Positions 45,902 to 55,367 of a DNA stretch of 64,000 nt are shown in pieces (the first letter of the stretch is position 1; each line of letters starts with the position of its first letter). The stretch is from Pseudomonas abyssi (lineage in GTDB: Bacteria; Pseudomonadota; Gammaproteobacteria; Pseudomonadales; Pseudomonadaceae), in the NCBI RefSeq assembly GCF_002307495.1, contig NZ_NTMR01000012.1:172030-236029 (forward strand), written 5' to 3'. Position numbers and translations under genes: made by a program. A model generated the notes under the pieces. It was not told the origin of the DNA. It was given only the letters and a program-made list of their open reading frames with translations, and did no database searches.

Positions 45902-45962
45902 CTGTCTCCTGATGCGGTTGGAACCTCGGAGACAGTGCTGATTACCCGCCTCGGAGGCGGGT
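45902..45962 (-). promoter_or_regulatory. ilvA leader hairpins, one masking the ribosome site
   Basis: On the minus strand, a 7-bp stem ACCCGCC/GGCGGGT (45944-45962, loop 5) is followed by CTGTCTCC/GGAGACAG (45902-45909 with 45928-45935). The second hairpin buries AGGAGA four bases before the ilvA ATG. The shared CTCCGAGG sequence could allow alternative pairing. No T tract follows, which fits control of translation more than termination. Confidence 0.6.
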
Positions 45963-45978
45963 GGGGTCTGGACGCAAG

Positions 45979-46044
45979 CTAGCCCGCCGTTGCTGGAATG
46001 GCGGTAATAATCATGGCGGCGTTGAACAGGTGTGCGTTGGTCAT
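45979..46044 (-). CDS. Predicted ilvA leader peptide
   Basis: Reads MTNAHLFNAAMIITAIPATAG, 21 aa, with three Ile (two adjacent ATT) and three Thr codons, ending TAG 17 bases before the first leader hairpin. Amino acids of the pathway product and substrate in a short upstream frame are the mark of ribosome-mediated attenuation. The ribosome site is weak, which lowers confidence. Confidence 0.55.
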   Translation of the reverse strand: MTNAHLFNAAMIITAIPATAG

Positions 46045-46077
46045 AGGGTCGAATCTAGCGCGTGGGCGTGCTGGGCG

Positions 46078-46419
46078 TCAATCGTCGCGGGTCAGCACTT
46101 CCAGCAATTCGATCTCGAAACACAAATTGCTGCCGGGTTTGATGTGCTCGCCGACGCTGCGTTCGCCGTAGGCCAGCGCTGCCGGTACAAACAGTTGGCG
46201 ACGGCCGCCGACGCGCATGCCCATCAGGCCCTGATCCCAGCCCTTGATGACCCGGCCGGTGCCGATGACGCACTGGAACGGGCGGCCACGCTGGTGTGAG
46301 GAGTCAAATACGGTGCCGTCTTCCAGGGTGCCGGTGTAGTGGGTCGTGATCAGCGCGCCTTTGACGCACTCCTTGCCCTCGCCCACGCTCAGGTCGATGA
46401 TTTGCAACTGGTCGCTCAT
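46078..46419 (-). CDS. FKBP-type peptidyl-prolyl isomerase
   Basis: Single FKBP domain, 113 aa, a cytoplasmic prolyl isomerase. Core motifs: TTHYTGTLEDGTVFDSS, VIGTGRVIKGWDQGLMGM, LAYGE, and FEIELLEV at the end. ATG 46419 follows GGAGA and fits the family; an ATG at 46491 would overlap tag on the other strand. It lies just upstream of the ilvA leader on the same strand. Confidence 0.93.
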   Translation of the reverse strand: MSDQLQIIDLSVGEGKECVKGALITTHYTGTLEDGTVFDSSHQRGRPFQCVIGTGRVIKGWDQGLMGMRVGGRRQLFVPAALAYGERSVGEHIKPGSNLCFEIELLEVLTRDD

Positions 46420-46489
46420 GTGGTTCTCCGTGGGCAGATGTAAGATGGCGCTCAGGTGGCGAGTATAACTCTCAGGTTGGAGCAAAGGC

Positions 46490-47068
46490 ATGAACCCGAT
46501 GGACCCGGTGCGCTGCAGTTGGTGCAGTGATGACCCGCTTTATCAGCGCTATCACGACGAGGAGTGGGGCGTGCCCTGCCGCGATGCTGACAGCCTGTTC
46601 GAGATGTTGATGCTGGAAGGCTTTCAGGCGGGCCTGTCGTGGATCACCGTGCTGCGCAAGCGTGAGCACTACCGTCAGGTGTACCGAGGCTTTGATATCG
46701 ACTTTATGGCCAATCAGACGGACGACGAGTTGCAGGCGTTGTTGCAGGACCCGGGCATCATTCGCAACCGCCTCAAGGTCTATGGTGCGCGGCGCAACGC
46801 CCGTGCCTGGCAGCGTTTGTGCGCCGAGCATGACCCGGTCGAGTGGCTCTGGCAGTTTGTCGGCGGCCAGCCGCTGATTCGCCACGCCGCAACCTTGGGC
46901 GAGATTCCGGCACAGACGGACCAGGCCAGGGCGATGAGCAAGGCATTGCAGAAAGCCGATTTTACCTTCGTTGGCCCGACCATCTGCTACGCCTTCATGC
47001 AGGCCACCGGCATGGCAATGGATCACACCACCGATTGCCACCGCTACCCGGCCCTGGCTGTCGGCTGA
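46490..47068 (+). CDS. tag: DNA-3-methyladenine glycosylase I
   Basis: Base-excision repair enzyme of 192 aa removing 3-methyladenine. Starts MNPMDPVRCSWCSDDPLYQR; the zinc-binding residues are the early Cys and His (CSWC, YHDEEWG) and the late H/C pair DHTTDCHRY. LEGFQAGLSWITVLRKRE is the conserved active-site block. Divergent from the FKBP gene with about 70 bp between starts. Confidence 0.95.
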   Translation: MNPMDPVRCSWCSDDPLYQRYHDEEWGVPCRDADSLFEMLMLEGFQAGLSWITVLRKREHYRQVYRGFDIDFMANQTDDELQALLQDPGIIRNRLKVYGARRNARAWQRLCAEHDPVEWLWQFVGGQPLIRHAATLGEIPAQTDQARAMSKALQKADFTFVGPTICYAFMQATGMAMDHTTDCHRYPALAVG

Positions 47069-47136
47069 GCCGGGTTCTCGCCCTGCCCGCCCGAGCGGCT
47101 TACAATGGCGGCTGATTTCTTGTTCGGAGCATTACC

Positions 47137-48024
47137 GTGGAGCGGTTGAAAGGCGCCATCATCGTTGGATTTCTCAAGCTGTTTTCCATGCTGCCGTTCA
47201 GCGTGGCACAGCGGTTGGGTGCGCTGGTTGGCTGGTTGATGTGGAAGCTGCCCAACCGCTCGCGTGACGTGGTGCGTATCAACCTCACTCACTGCATGCC
47301 GGAGCTGACCGAGGCTGAGCTGAACGATCTGGTGCGTCGTACCCTGATCGATACCGGGCGCAGCTTTGCCGAGAGTGCCTGCGCCTGGATGTGGTCGCCG
47401 CAGAAGACCGTCAGCCTGATCAAGGAAGTGGAAGGCGAAGAGGTCCTGGTCAAGGCGCTTGAGGCCGGCAAGGGCGTGGTGGGCATCACCAGCCATCTGG
47501 GCAACTGGGAGGTGTTGAATCACTGGTATTGTCTGCGCGCCAAACCGATCATCTTCTATCGTCCGCCCAAGCAGAAAGCGGTGGATGAGCTGCTGCAGCG
47601 CCAGCGTACCCAGCTGGGCAACAAGGTGGCGGCGTCTACCCGCGAAGGCATCATCAGCGTCATGCGCGAAGTGCGCCGCGGCGGTGCCGTGGGTATTCCG
47701 GCCGACCCGGAGCCAGCGCTCAAGAGCGGCCTGTTCGTGCCCTTCTTTGCCACCCAGGCGCTGACCAGCAAGTTTGTGCCCAACCTGCTCAAGGGCGGCG
47801 AGGCCCAGGCGGTGTTCTTCCACTGTGTGCGGCTGCCGGACAACAGCGGTTTCAAGGTCATTCTCGAGGCAGCGCCCGACGGGCTCTACAGCCAGGATGA
47901 GTACGAGGCCGTGGCCTGCATGAGTGCGGTGATCGAGAGTTACGTGCGGCGCTGGCCGAGCCAGTACATGTGGAGCATGAAGCGCTTCAAGAAGCGGCCC
48001 GAAGGTGAAAAGCGCTGGTACTGA
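47137..48024 (+). CDS. lpxL: Lipid A biosynthesis lauroyl-type acyltransferase
   Basis: HtrB/LpxL-family inner-membrane acyltransferase, 295 aa, adding a secondary acyl chain to lipid A. An N-terminal membrane segment precedes the catalytic TSHLGNWEV (HxxxxE), and GIPADPEPALKSG and VPFFATQA follow. The start is GTG 47137 after CGGAGC. Downstream of tag by 68 bp on the same strand. Confidence 0.93.
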   Translation: MERLKGAIIVGFLKLFSMLPFSVAQRLGALVGWLMWKLPNRSRDVVRINLTHCMPELTEAELNDLVRRTLIDTGRSFAESACAWMWSPQKTVSLIKEVEGEEVLVKALEAGKGVVGITSHLGNWEVLNHWYCLRAKPIIFYRPPKQKAVDELLQRQRTQLGNKVAASTREGIISVMREVRRGGAVGIPADPEPALKSGLFVPFFATQALTSKFVPNLLKGGEAQAVFFHCVRLPDNSGFKVILEAAPDGLYSQDEYEAVACMSAVIESYVRRWPSQYMWSMKRFKKRPEGEKRWY

Positions 48025-48153
48025 GCGATAAGTCGCGCGCTTGCACTCTGGCTGCAAAACCGTCAACGGGCTATGTTAGTGTTCGCCAAGGTGATGATGT
48101 AATACGCGATGACTGGTGCTCATCAGGCGTATCTTGCGAAGTGAGGAAAGGGA

Positions 48154-48423
48154 TTGGCCAACCAGCGACAGCATCCGCGCACGCCGATGAAGGCACAGAT
48201 CAAGATTGCCCACCCGAGTTTTGGTGACGTGGTTGGTCACACACGAGACCTGTCCGACGGTGGCGTTTTTGTCGAGCATCCCGTGCTCGCCACGCTGCAG
48301 CCCGGTGATGAGGTCACCGGGCAGGTGCAAGGCATGCCCTTCGAGGCGCCGATTTTGCGCATGCAGGTGCAGCGGGTGATCGCCGGTGAAGGGGCTGGTC
48401 TGGCCTTTATCGACGAGGCCTGA
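48154..48423 (+). CDS. PilZ domain protein
   Basis: Single PilZ domain, 89 aa, a likely cyclic-di-GMP receptor: the RxxxR motif RQHPRTPMK and the DxSxxG motif DLSDGGVF are both intact. The TTG at 48154 is the apparent start; GAGG lies nine bases upstream and no ATG is suitable. It follows lpxL after 129 bp and is convergent with trkH. Target process unknown. Confidence 0.9.
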   Translation: MANQRQHPRTPMKAQIKIAHPSFGDVVGHTRDLSDGGVFVEHPVLATLQPGDEVTGQVQGMPFEAPILRMQVQRVIAGEGAGLAFIDEA

Positions 48424-48439
48424 TCTGATGGTCGGCGTG

Positions 48440-49888
48440 CTAGCGCCGCCAGAACATCGGTGACAGCAGCACCAGCAGGGTAAATACTTCAAGACGCCCG
48501 AGCAGCATGGCAAAGCTCAACACCCACTTCACCCCGCCATCCAGATTGCCGTAGTGCACCGCCACCTCGCCCAGACCCGGGCCAAGGTTGTTGATGCAGG
48601 CGGTCAGCGCCGAAAAGGCGGTGACAAAGTCCAGACCGGTGCCCAGCAGGATCAGGAACAGCATCGCGAAGGTAAACACGTAGACCGCGCAGAAGCCCCA
48701 GACGGTTTCTACCACGCGATCCGGCACCGGGCTGTTGCCCAGCTTGACCGGAAAGATTCCGCGCGGATGCAGCAAGCGCTTGATCTCCCGCTCACCCTGT
48801 TTGTACAGCAGCAGCACGCGAATCACCTTCATGCCGCCGCCGGTAGAGCCGGCGCACGCACCGATGAAGCTGGCGTACAACAACAGGTACGGCAGCAGGG
48901 TCGGCCAGGTTGAGAAGTCGGTAACGCCGAAGCCGGTGGTGGTGGCGATGGACACGGTTTCGAAGGCCGCATAGCGCACGGAGGTCCAGACATCGTGGTG
49001 CTGATAGTGCACCAGCACCGCAAAGCAGATGATGAACAGCGCCAGAATCACCAGCACGTAGGCCCGGCATTCCGGATCCTGCCAGTAGTTTTTCAGCGAG
49101 CGGAAGCGCCAGGCGAGAAAGTGCAGCGCAAAGTTGATGCCCGAGATCAGCATGAACAGGATGCAGATCGCCTCGATCAGCGGGCTGTTGTAATAGCCGA
49201 TGCTGGCGTCGTGGGTCGAGAAGCCGCCGATGGCGACGGTCGAGAAACTGTGGCCGATGGCGTTGAACAGATCCATGCCGGCGGCCCAATAGGCCAGCGC
49301 ACAGGCCACGGTCAGGCCGGCGTAGATGTACCAGAGCACCTTGGCGGTTTCGGCAATACGCGGGGTCAGCTTGTTCTCTTTCAGTGGGCCGGGCATCTCG
49401 GCGCGGTACAGTTGCATGCCGCCCACGCCCAGCATCGGCAGAATGGCCACCGCCAGCACGATGATCCCCATGCCGCCAAACCACTGCAGTTGCTGGCGGT
49501 AATACAGCAGCGCGCGCGGCAGCGTATCCAGCCCGGTAATCACCGTGGCGCCGGTGGTCGTCAGCCCCGAGAAGGACTCGAACACCGCATCGGCGACGGT
49601 CAGGTCGGGCATATCCAGCAGCCACAGCGGCACGGCCCCGAACAGGCCGAGAACCAGCCAGAACAGAACGGTAATCAGATAGCCGTCACGGGTACGCAGC
49701 TCCGCGCGTTGTCCGCGCACCGGCAGCCAGATGCAGGCACCGACGATCATGGTGATGACAAAGGCGCTGAGGAAGGCGTTCATCGCCTCCTCGTGGTAGT
49801 ACAGCCCAACCGCTGCGGCCGGCAGCATGCTGGTGGAGAAAAGCATCAGCAGGATGCCGATGATGCGCTGTATCTGCGGATACTGCAT
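48440..49888 (-). CDS. trkH: Trk potassium uptake protein TrkH
   Basis: Membrane pore subunit of the Trk K+ importer, 482 aa with about ten hydrophobic segments. The selectivity-filter repeats are visible, for example FSGLTTTGATVI, AIGHSFSTVAIGGFSTHD, SIATTTGFGVTDF and ALTACINNLGPGLG. It lies 11 bp after trkA, its regulatory partner, in the operon def/fmt-rsmB-trkA-trkH. Confidence 0.96.
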   Translation of the reverse strand: MQYPQIQRIIGILLMLFSTSMLPAAAVGLYYHEEAMNAFLSAFVITMIVGACIWLPVRGQRAELRTRDGYLITVLFWLVLGLFGAVPLWLLDMPDLTVADAVFESFSGLTTTGATVITGLDTLPRALLYYRQQLQWFGGMGIIVLAVAILPMLGVGGMQLYRAEMPGPLKENKLTPRIAETAKVLWYIYAGLTVACALAYWAAGMDLFNAIGHSFSTVAIGGFSTHDASIGYYNSPLIEAICILFMLISGINFALHFLAWRFRSLKNYWQDPECRAYVLVILALFIICFAVLVHYQHHDVWTSVRYAAFETVSIATTTGFGVTDFSTWPTLLPYLLLYASFIGACAGSTGGGMKVIRVLLLYKQGEREIKRLLHPRGIFPVKLGNSPVPDRVVETVWGFCAVYVFTFAMLFLILLGTGLDFVTAFSALTACINNLGPGLGEVAVHYGNLDGGVKWVLSFAMLLGRLEVFTLLVLLSPMFWRR

Positions 49889-49899
49889 TCCGGGGCGCC

Positions 49900-51273
49900 T
49901 TAGAGAAAGGTCAGTCCGACCTGGAACAGACGCTCCACATCGCGAACATGTTTTTTGTTGATGACGAAGAGGATGACGTGGTCATCCGATTCGATCACGG
50001 TGGAATCGTGGGCAATCAGTACCTCGTCATCGCGCACGATGGCGCCGATGGTCGTGCCCGGCGGCAGATCGATCTGGCCGACCGACTTGCCGACCACCTT
50101 GGAGGAGCGGCCGTCGCCGTGGGCGACCACCTCGATGGCCTCGGCCGCCCCCCGGCGCAGGGAGTAAACATTGACGATATCGCCCCGACGCACGTGGGTC
50201 AGCAGCGTGCCGATGGTCGCCTGCGAGGGTGAAATGGCAATGTCGATCTCGCCGCCCTGCACCAGATCAACGTAGGCCGGGTTGTTGATCAGCGTCATCA
50301 CCTTGCGCGCGCCCAGTCGCTTGGCCAGCATCGACGACATGATGTTGGCCTCATCGTCGTTGGTCACGGCGCAGAAGATATCGACGTCCTCGATATTTTC
50401 CTCGATCAGCAGCTCGCGATCCGAGGCGCTGCCGTGCAGTACGACCGAGCGGTCGAGATTTTTCGACAGGTAGTCGGCGCGGGCCTTGCTGGCTTCGATG
50501 ATCTTGACCTGATAGCGGCTCTCGATGGCCTCGGCCAGGCGCTCGCCGATATTGCCGCCGCCGGCGATCACCACCCGCTTGTGGGTCTTCTCGACGCGAC
50601 GCAGCTCGCTCATTACCGCGCGAATGTCGCGGGTGGCGGCGATGAAGAACACCTCGTCATCGGCCTCGATGATGGTGTCACCCTTGGGAATGATCGGGCG
50701 GTCCTTGCGGAAAATGGCCGCCACCCGCGTATCCACGCCGGGCATGTGCTGGCGCAGAAAGCGCAGCTCCTGGCCGACCAGCGGGCCGCCGTAGTAGGCG
50801 CGCACCGCCACCAGCTGGGCCTTGCCCTCGGCAAAGTCGAGTACCTGCAGCGCACCGGGGTTCTCGATCAGGCGTTTGACGTAGTTGGTCACCACCTGCT
50901 CGGGGCTGATCAGCACGTCGATCGGCACGGCCTCGTTGTGGAACAGGCCGCCGCGGGTCAGATAGGCCGATTCGCGCACGCGGGCGATCTTGGTCGGGGT
51001 GCGAAACAGGGTGTAGGCCACCTGGCAGGCGATCATGTTGGTTTCGTCGCTACTGGTGACGGCGATCAGCATGTCGGCATCATCGGCACCGGCCTGGCGC
51101 AGCACCGTGGGGAACGAGCCCTTGCCATGCACGGTGCGGATATCCAGGCGGTCGCCCAGTTCGCGTAGCCGCACGTTGTCGGTGTCGATCACGGTGATGT
51201 CGTTGGCTTCGCTGGCCAGCTGCGCTGCCAGGCTGCCGCCGACCTGACCGGCACCGAGAATGATGATCTTCAT
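49900..51273 (-). CDS. trkA: Trk system NAD-binding regulator TrkA
   Basis: Cytoplasmic regulator of TrkH, 457 aa, made of two RCK units. The Rossmann motifs are [10 protein letters not shown] (7-16) and [10 protein letters not shown] near 239; each is followed by a TrkA-C domain. Start codon overlaps the rsmB stop (ATGA). Confidence 0.97.
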   Translation of the reverse strand: MKIIILGAGQVGGSLAAQLASEANDITVIDTDNVRLRELGDRLDIRTVHGKGSFPTVLRQAGADDADMLIAVTSSDETNMIACQVAYTLFRTPTKIARVRESAYLTRGGLFHNEAVPIDVLISPEQVVTNYVKRLIENPGALQVLDFAEGKAQLVAVRAYYGGPLVGQELRFLRQHMPGVDTRVAAIFRKDRPIIPKGDTIIEADDEVFFIAATRDIRAVMSELRRVEKTHKRVVIAGGGNIGERLAEAIESRYQVKIIEASKARADYLSKNLDRSVVLHGSASDRELLIEENIEDVDIFCAVTNDDEANIMSSMLAKRLGARKVMTLINNPAYVDLVQGGEIDIAISPSQATIGTLLTHVRRGDIVNVYSLRRGAAEAIEVVAHGDGRSSKVVGKSVGQIDLPPGTTIGAIVRDDEVLIAHDSTVIESDDHVILFVINKKHVRDVERLFQVGLTFL

Positions 51274-52604
51274 GCCGCAGACTCCCTGTTCTTCTGTTGC
51301 GGGCTGGCACTGAGCTTGATCAGGCGGGCCAGGTAAAAACCGTCGTGCCCGTCTGCCTGCGGCAGCAATTGGCGACCACAGGGCTGCACGATACCGTAGT
51401 CAGCAACGATATCCAGCGCGCGGGCACCGGGCTGGCGCGCGAGAAACGCCTCGACCACCTCGGTGTTTTCCTGCGGCAGCACCGAGCAGGTGGCGTACAC
51501 CAGGATGCCGCCTACCTCCAGCGTAGGCCATAGGGCATCGAGCAGCTCGCCCTGCAAACTGGCCAGTGCGGCGATATCCGCGGCCTTGCGGGTCAGCTTG
51601 ATGTCCGGATGGCGGCGAATCACGCCGGTGGCCGAGCAGGGTGCGTCCAGCAGGATACGCTGGAAGGGCGTGCCGTCCCACCACTGGTCAACGTCTCGAC
51701 CGTCGGCGGCGATCAGTTGTGCTGCCAGCTGCAGGCGCGTGAGGTTCTCCTCTACCCGCTTGAGCCGCGCCGGTTCCAGATCCAGGCCGACCACCTCGGC
51801 CAGATCGGACTGCTGCTCCAGCATCTGACAGGTCTTGCCGCCAGGGGCGCAGCAGGCATCCAGCACGCGTAGACCGGGTTTGAGATCGAGCAGCGGCGCC
51901 GCCAGCTGAGCGGCTTCATCCTGCACGCTGACCAGCCCGTCGGCGAACCCGGGCAGCTGCTGGACGTCGCAGGGGCTGGCCAGCTGAATGCCGACCGGGC
52001 TGAAGGAGCAAGCAGTGGCGGCGATGTTCGCCTCGGCCAACTGCTGCAGGTAGGCGTCACGGCTCTGCCGGCGCACATTCACCCGCAGGGTCATGGGCGG
52101 ATGCAGGTTGTTGGCGCTGGTGATGGCGTCGAGTTGCTCAGGCCAGGCGCGTTGCAGGCGCTTGTACAGCCAGCCCGGGTGGGCGCACCGCTGCGAAGGC
52201 GAGCTATCCACGGCGGCCAGCAGCGCCTCGCCATCGCGTTGCACGCGCCGCAGTACGGCGTTGAGCAGGCCCTTGGCCCAGGCTTTGTCCAGGCTGACCG
52301 CCGCGTTCACGGTTTCGGCGATGGCGGCGTGGGCCGGCACCCGCAGGTACAGCAGCTGGTACAGACCGATCAGCAGCAGCGCGTGCAAATCCTGATCGGC
52401 GGGTTTCATGGGTTTGTTGAGCAGCTCGCGGGCCAGCGCTTCGAGGCGGTTGTACCAGCGGGCGGTGCCAAAGGCCAGCTCTTGCACCAGAGCCTGATCG
52501 CGCGGGGCAACGTTCTTCTGTTGCACCGGCAGACTGCCGCCAAGTGAGGCCTTGCCGGCCAGCACGGCAGCCAGGGCGCGGGCCGCCGCAGCGCGCGGAT
52601 TCAC
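51270..52604 (-). CDS. rsmB: 16S rRNA (cytosine-967-C5) methyltransferase
   Basis: RsmB (Sun), 444 aa. N-terminal NusB-like domain, then a SAM methylase with motif [34 protein letters not shown] and the catalytic [16 protein letters not shown] at 52604 overlaps the fmt stop (GTGA). Modifies C967 of 16S rRNA. Confidence 0.96.
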   Translation of the reverse strand: MNPRAAAARALAAVLAGKASLGGSLPVQQKNVAPRDQALVQELAFGTARWYNRLEALARELLNKPMKPADQDLHALLLIGLYQLLYLRVPAHAAIAETVNAAVSLDKAWAKGLLNAVLRRVQRDGEALLAAVDSSPSQRCAHPGWLYKRLQRAWPEQLDAITSANNLHPPMTLRVNVRRQSRDAYLQQLAEANIAATACSFSPVGIQLASPCDVQQLPGFADGLVSVQDEAAQLAAPLLDLKPGLRVLDACCAPGGKTCQMLEQQSDLAEVVGLDLEPARLKRVEENLTRLQLAAQLIAADGRDVDQWWDGTPFQRILLDAPCSATGVIRRHPDIKLTRKAADIAALASLQGELLDALWPTLEVGGILVYATCSVLPQENTEVVEAFLARQPGARALDIVADYGIVQPCGRQLLPQADGHDGFYLARLIKLSASPQQKNRESAA

Positions 52605-53554
52605 TGGCCGTTACCCAGCAGCAGGCCGGGCGCAAACTGCTCGCGGCGAGCGTTGTAGAGGTCGGCAAAGGCCAGCGGCTTGCCGCCGGGCAGTTGCAGG
52701 CGAGTCAGGCGCAGGGCGCCCTGGCCACAGGCAACCAGCAGGCCCTGCTTCTCGCAAGCCAGCACCTGACCGGGCTCTCCCTGCTCTTCCTCGACCTGCG
52801 CAGCCCAGACCTTGAGCGGCTTGCCATCCAGCTGCGCGTGGGCCAGCGGCCAGGGAGTGAAGGCGCGGATCAGACAGTCCAGCTCGCGTGCCGGGCGCTG
52901 CCAGTCGATGGCGGCCACCTGCTTGTTCAGTTTGTGAGCGTAGGTGGCCAGGGCATCATCCTGCACCTCGCCTTGCAGCGTGCCGGCGGCCAGGCCGTCG
53001 ATGGCCTGCAGCACCGCCGGCGGGCCCAGCTCGGCCAGCCGGTCATGCAGGCTGCCGCCGGTGTCATCGGCGCTGATCGGGGTGCTGACCTTGAGCAGCA
53101 TGGGGCCGGTGTCCAGCCCGGCTTCCATTTGCATCACGGTGACGCCGGTTTCGCGGTCACCCGCCTCGATGGCGCGCTGGATCGGCGCCGCGCCGCGCCA
53201 GCGCGGCAACAGCGAGGCGTGGCTGTTGATACAGCCCAGGCGTGGAATGTCCAGCACCGCCTGCGGCAGGATCAGCCCGTAAGCCACCACCACCAGCAGG
53301 TCCGGTTTGAGCGCGGCCAGCGCCTGCTGGTCCTCGGCGGCACGCAGCCGCTCGGGCTGCATGACCGGCAGGTTGTGGGCCAGCGCCAGTTGCTTGACGG
53401 CGCTCATGGCCAGTTTCTGGCCACGGCCAGCGGGTCGATCGGGCTGGGTGTAGACGCCAACAATGTTGAGTTTGGCGTCAATCAGCGCCTGCAGGTGGGC
53501 GGCGGCAAACTCGGGCGTGCCGGCAAAGACGATGCGTAGATCGGATGCGTTCAT
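52601..53554 (-). CDS. fmt: Methionyl-tRNA formyltransferase
   Basis: Formylates initiator Met-tRNA using 10-formyl-tetrahydrofolate, 317 aa. Starts [20 protein letters not shown]; catalytic [19 protein letters not shown] and [13 protein letters not shown] are present. ATG 53554 is preferred over 53587. It is functionally paired with def, which lies just upstream. Confidence 0.97.
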   Translation of the reverse strand: MNASDLRIVFAGTPEFAAAHLQALIDAKLNIVGVYTQPDRPAGRGQKLAMSAVKQLALAHNLPVMQPERLRAAEDQQALAALKPDLLVVVAYGLILPQAVLDIPRLGCINSHASLLPRWRGAAPIQRAIEAGDRETGVTVMQMEAGLDTGPMLLKVSTPISADDTGGSLHDRLAELGPPAVLQAIDGLAAGTLQGEVQDDALATYAHKLNKQVAAIDWQRPARELDCLIRAFTPWPLAHAQLDGKPLKVWAAQVEEEQGEPGQVLACEKQGLLVACGQGALRLTRLQLPGGKPLAFADLYNARREQFAPGLLLGNGQ

Positions 53555-53559
53555 GGAAA

Positions 53560-53592
53560 TCCGTAAAGAAAAGGCTTGCCGAAGCAAGCCTT
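53560..53592 (-). terminator. Hairpin between def and fmt
   Basis: AAGGCTTGC-loop-GCAAGCCTT (53571-53592) followed on the minus strand by TTTTCTTTA. A 9-bp stem 17 bp after the def stop and just before fmt, so it may partly terminate def transcripts and lower fmt-rsmB-trkAH expression. Confidence 0.75.
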
Positions 53593-53608
53593 GATACCCG
53601 GTGACAGA

Positions 53609-54121
53609 TCAGGCTTGCGCCTGGCTGCGATGGATTTTCTCCAGCTTCTTGCGAATGCGGTCACGCTTGAGGTTGGACAGATAGTCAACGAACAGCTTAC
53701 CGTTGAGGTGATCGCACTCATGCTGGATGCAGACAGCCAACAGGCCGTCGTAGACCTCGTCAAAGGCGTTGCCGTCACGGTCCAGTGCCTTGACGCGGAC
53801 GCGCTCCGGGCGCTCGACGTTTTCGTAGAAGCCGGGTACCGAGAGGCAGCCTTCCTGCATCTGCTCCAGATCCTCGGTCAGCGGCTCCAGCTCGGGGTTG
53901 ATGAACACCCGTGGTTCGGACTTGTCCTCGGAGATGTCGATCACGACGATGCGCTCATGCACGTTGACCTGGGTCGCCGCCAGCCCGATACCGGGAGCGT
54001 CATACATGGTCTCGAACATGTCGTCGACAAGCTGCTGGATTCGCGCGTCCACTGCTGCCACCGGCTTGGCGATGGTACGCAGCCGTGGGTCGGGAAACTC
54101 CAGTATGTTCAATATCGCCAT
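53609..54121 (-). CDS. def: Peptide deformylase
   Basis: Metalloenzyme of 170 aa that removes the N-formyl group from new proteins. The three family motifs are intact: [18 protein letters not shown] (metal Cys) and [12 protein letters not shown] (HExxH). Start [14 protein letters not shown] matches the family. Divergent from the LysM gene. Confidence 0.97.
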   Translation of the reverse strand: MAILNILEFPDPRLRTIAKPVAAVDARIQQLVDDMFETMYDAPGIGLAATQVNVHERIVVIDISEDKSEPRVFINPELEPLTEDLEQMQEGCLSVPGFYENVERPERVRVKALDRDGNAFDEVYDGLLAVCIQHECDHLNGKLFVDYLSNLKRDRIRKKLEKIHRSQAQA

Positions 54122-54261
54122 GGGGTTTGTACCGCTTTGTCTGGAACAAATCTAAATTGTGCTGCTAAGATGATGAGCAGCTTGGAAATAAAGCGGGTCT
54201 AGCGTGTGGGAGCACGTCGCCAGGCCTGGATGCTGGCCTCTATAATAAAGGGATTCGTGTC

Positions 54262-55287
54262 ATGAGGAAAACACTACTCGGCCTCGTGTTGCTCGCGGCG
54301 AGCGTATGGGTGCAGGCGCAAGAGCCTGTTTTCAAGGAAGATCATCCGGATACTTACACGGTGGTCAAGGGTGATACCCTGTGGGATATCTCGGGACGTT
54401 TTCTTCGTCTGCCCTGGAAGTGGCCGGAAATCTGGCACGCCAACCCGCAGATATCCAACCCCCATCTTATCTACCCTGGTGATGTGATCTCCCTGGTCTA
54501 CATCGACGGTCAGCCTCGCCTGATGGTCAACCGCGGTAACGGCGGCACCATCAAGCTGTCACCACAGGCCCGCGTGAAGCCGATTGCCGAGGCCATTCCG
54601 ACCATTCCGCTGGATGCCATCAACGCCTTCCTGCGTGCCGGTCGCATCATCGAGGATGAAGCCATCATCGAAAACGCGCCTTACGTCATCGGCGGTGAAG
54701 CCGAGAGCGTGGTGCTGGGTGCGGGCAACAAGGTGTACGCCCGTGGTGATTTCTCCGACAACGTCCCTGCCTACGAGTTCTATCGTCGCGGCAAGACCTA
54801 CGTTAACCCCGAAACCAGCGAGTTCCTCGGTATTCACCTGCAGGAAATCGGCAACGGCACCGTTGCCGCCGTTGAGGGTGACATTGCTACCCTGAACGTC
54901 ACCCGCAGCCGCCAGGAAGTCCTGGTTGATGACCGCCTGCTGGAATCCGAAGAGCGCGCCGTGGCGTCGACCTTCTTCCCCAGCGAGCCGAGCCAGGAGA
55001 TCAACGGCCTGATCATGGATGTGCCGAATGGCGTGACCCAGATTGGCCAGTACGATGTGGTGCTGATCGACAAGGGCGAGCGTGACGGTCTGACGGTCGG
55101 CAACGTGCTGGCGATCTACAAGACCGGTGAAGTGGTGCGTGACCGCGTCATGAACGAGCGCGTGCAGCTGCCCGCCGAGCGTGCCGGTCTGCTGATGGTG
55201 TTCCGTGCCTACGACAAGATGAGCTACGGCATTGTGCTGCAAGCCAGCCGCCAGATGGCAATTCTTGATCAGGTTCGCAACCCCTGA
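54262..55287 (+). CDS. LysM domain protein with signal peptide
   Basis: Exported protein of 341 aa. Signal peptide MRKTLLGLVLLAASVWVQAQ. A LysM peptidoglycan-binding domain covers residues 32-80 (YTVVKGDTLWDISGRFLRLP, NPQISNPHLIYPGDVI). The remaining 260 residues have no motif I recognise but are conserved next to def and dprA in pseudomonads. Probably periplasmic and bound to the cell wall. Ends at a strong terminator. Confidence 0.9.
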   Translation: MRKTLLGLVLLAASVWVQAQEPVFKEDHPDTYTVVKGDTLWDISGRFLRLPWKWPEIWHANPQISNPHLIYPGDVISLVYIDGQPRLMVNRGNGGTIKLSPQARVKPIAEAIPTIPLDAINAFLRAGRIIEDEAIIENAPYVIGGEAESVVLGAGNKVYARGDFSDNVPAYEFYRRGKTYVNPETSEFLGIHLQEIGNGTVAAVEGDIATLNVTRSRQEVLVDDRLLESEERAVASTFFPSEPSQEINGLIMDVPNGVTQIGQYDVVLIDKGERDGLTVGNVLAIYKTGEVVRDRVMNERVQLPAERAGLLMVFRAYDKMSYGIVLQASRQMAILDQVRNP

Positions 55288-55302
55288 GTCAAAACGCTGT
55301 GA

Positions 55303-55332
55303 CAAGGCCGCCTTCCGGCGGCCTTGTTGTTT
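55303..55332 (+). terminator. Terminator after the LysM gene
   Basis: CAAGGCCGCC-TTCC-GGCGGCCTTG (55303-55326), a perfect 10-bp stem, followed by TTGTTT. It isolates the LysM gene from dprA. Confidence 0.9.
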
Positions 55333-55367
55333 AAGCTCTGTCGTTTCCTTCTGATCAGGGACGACCC

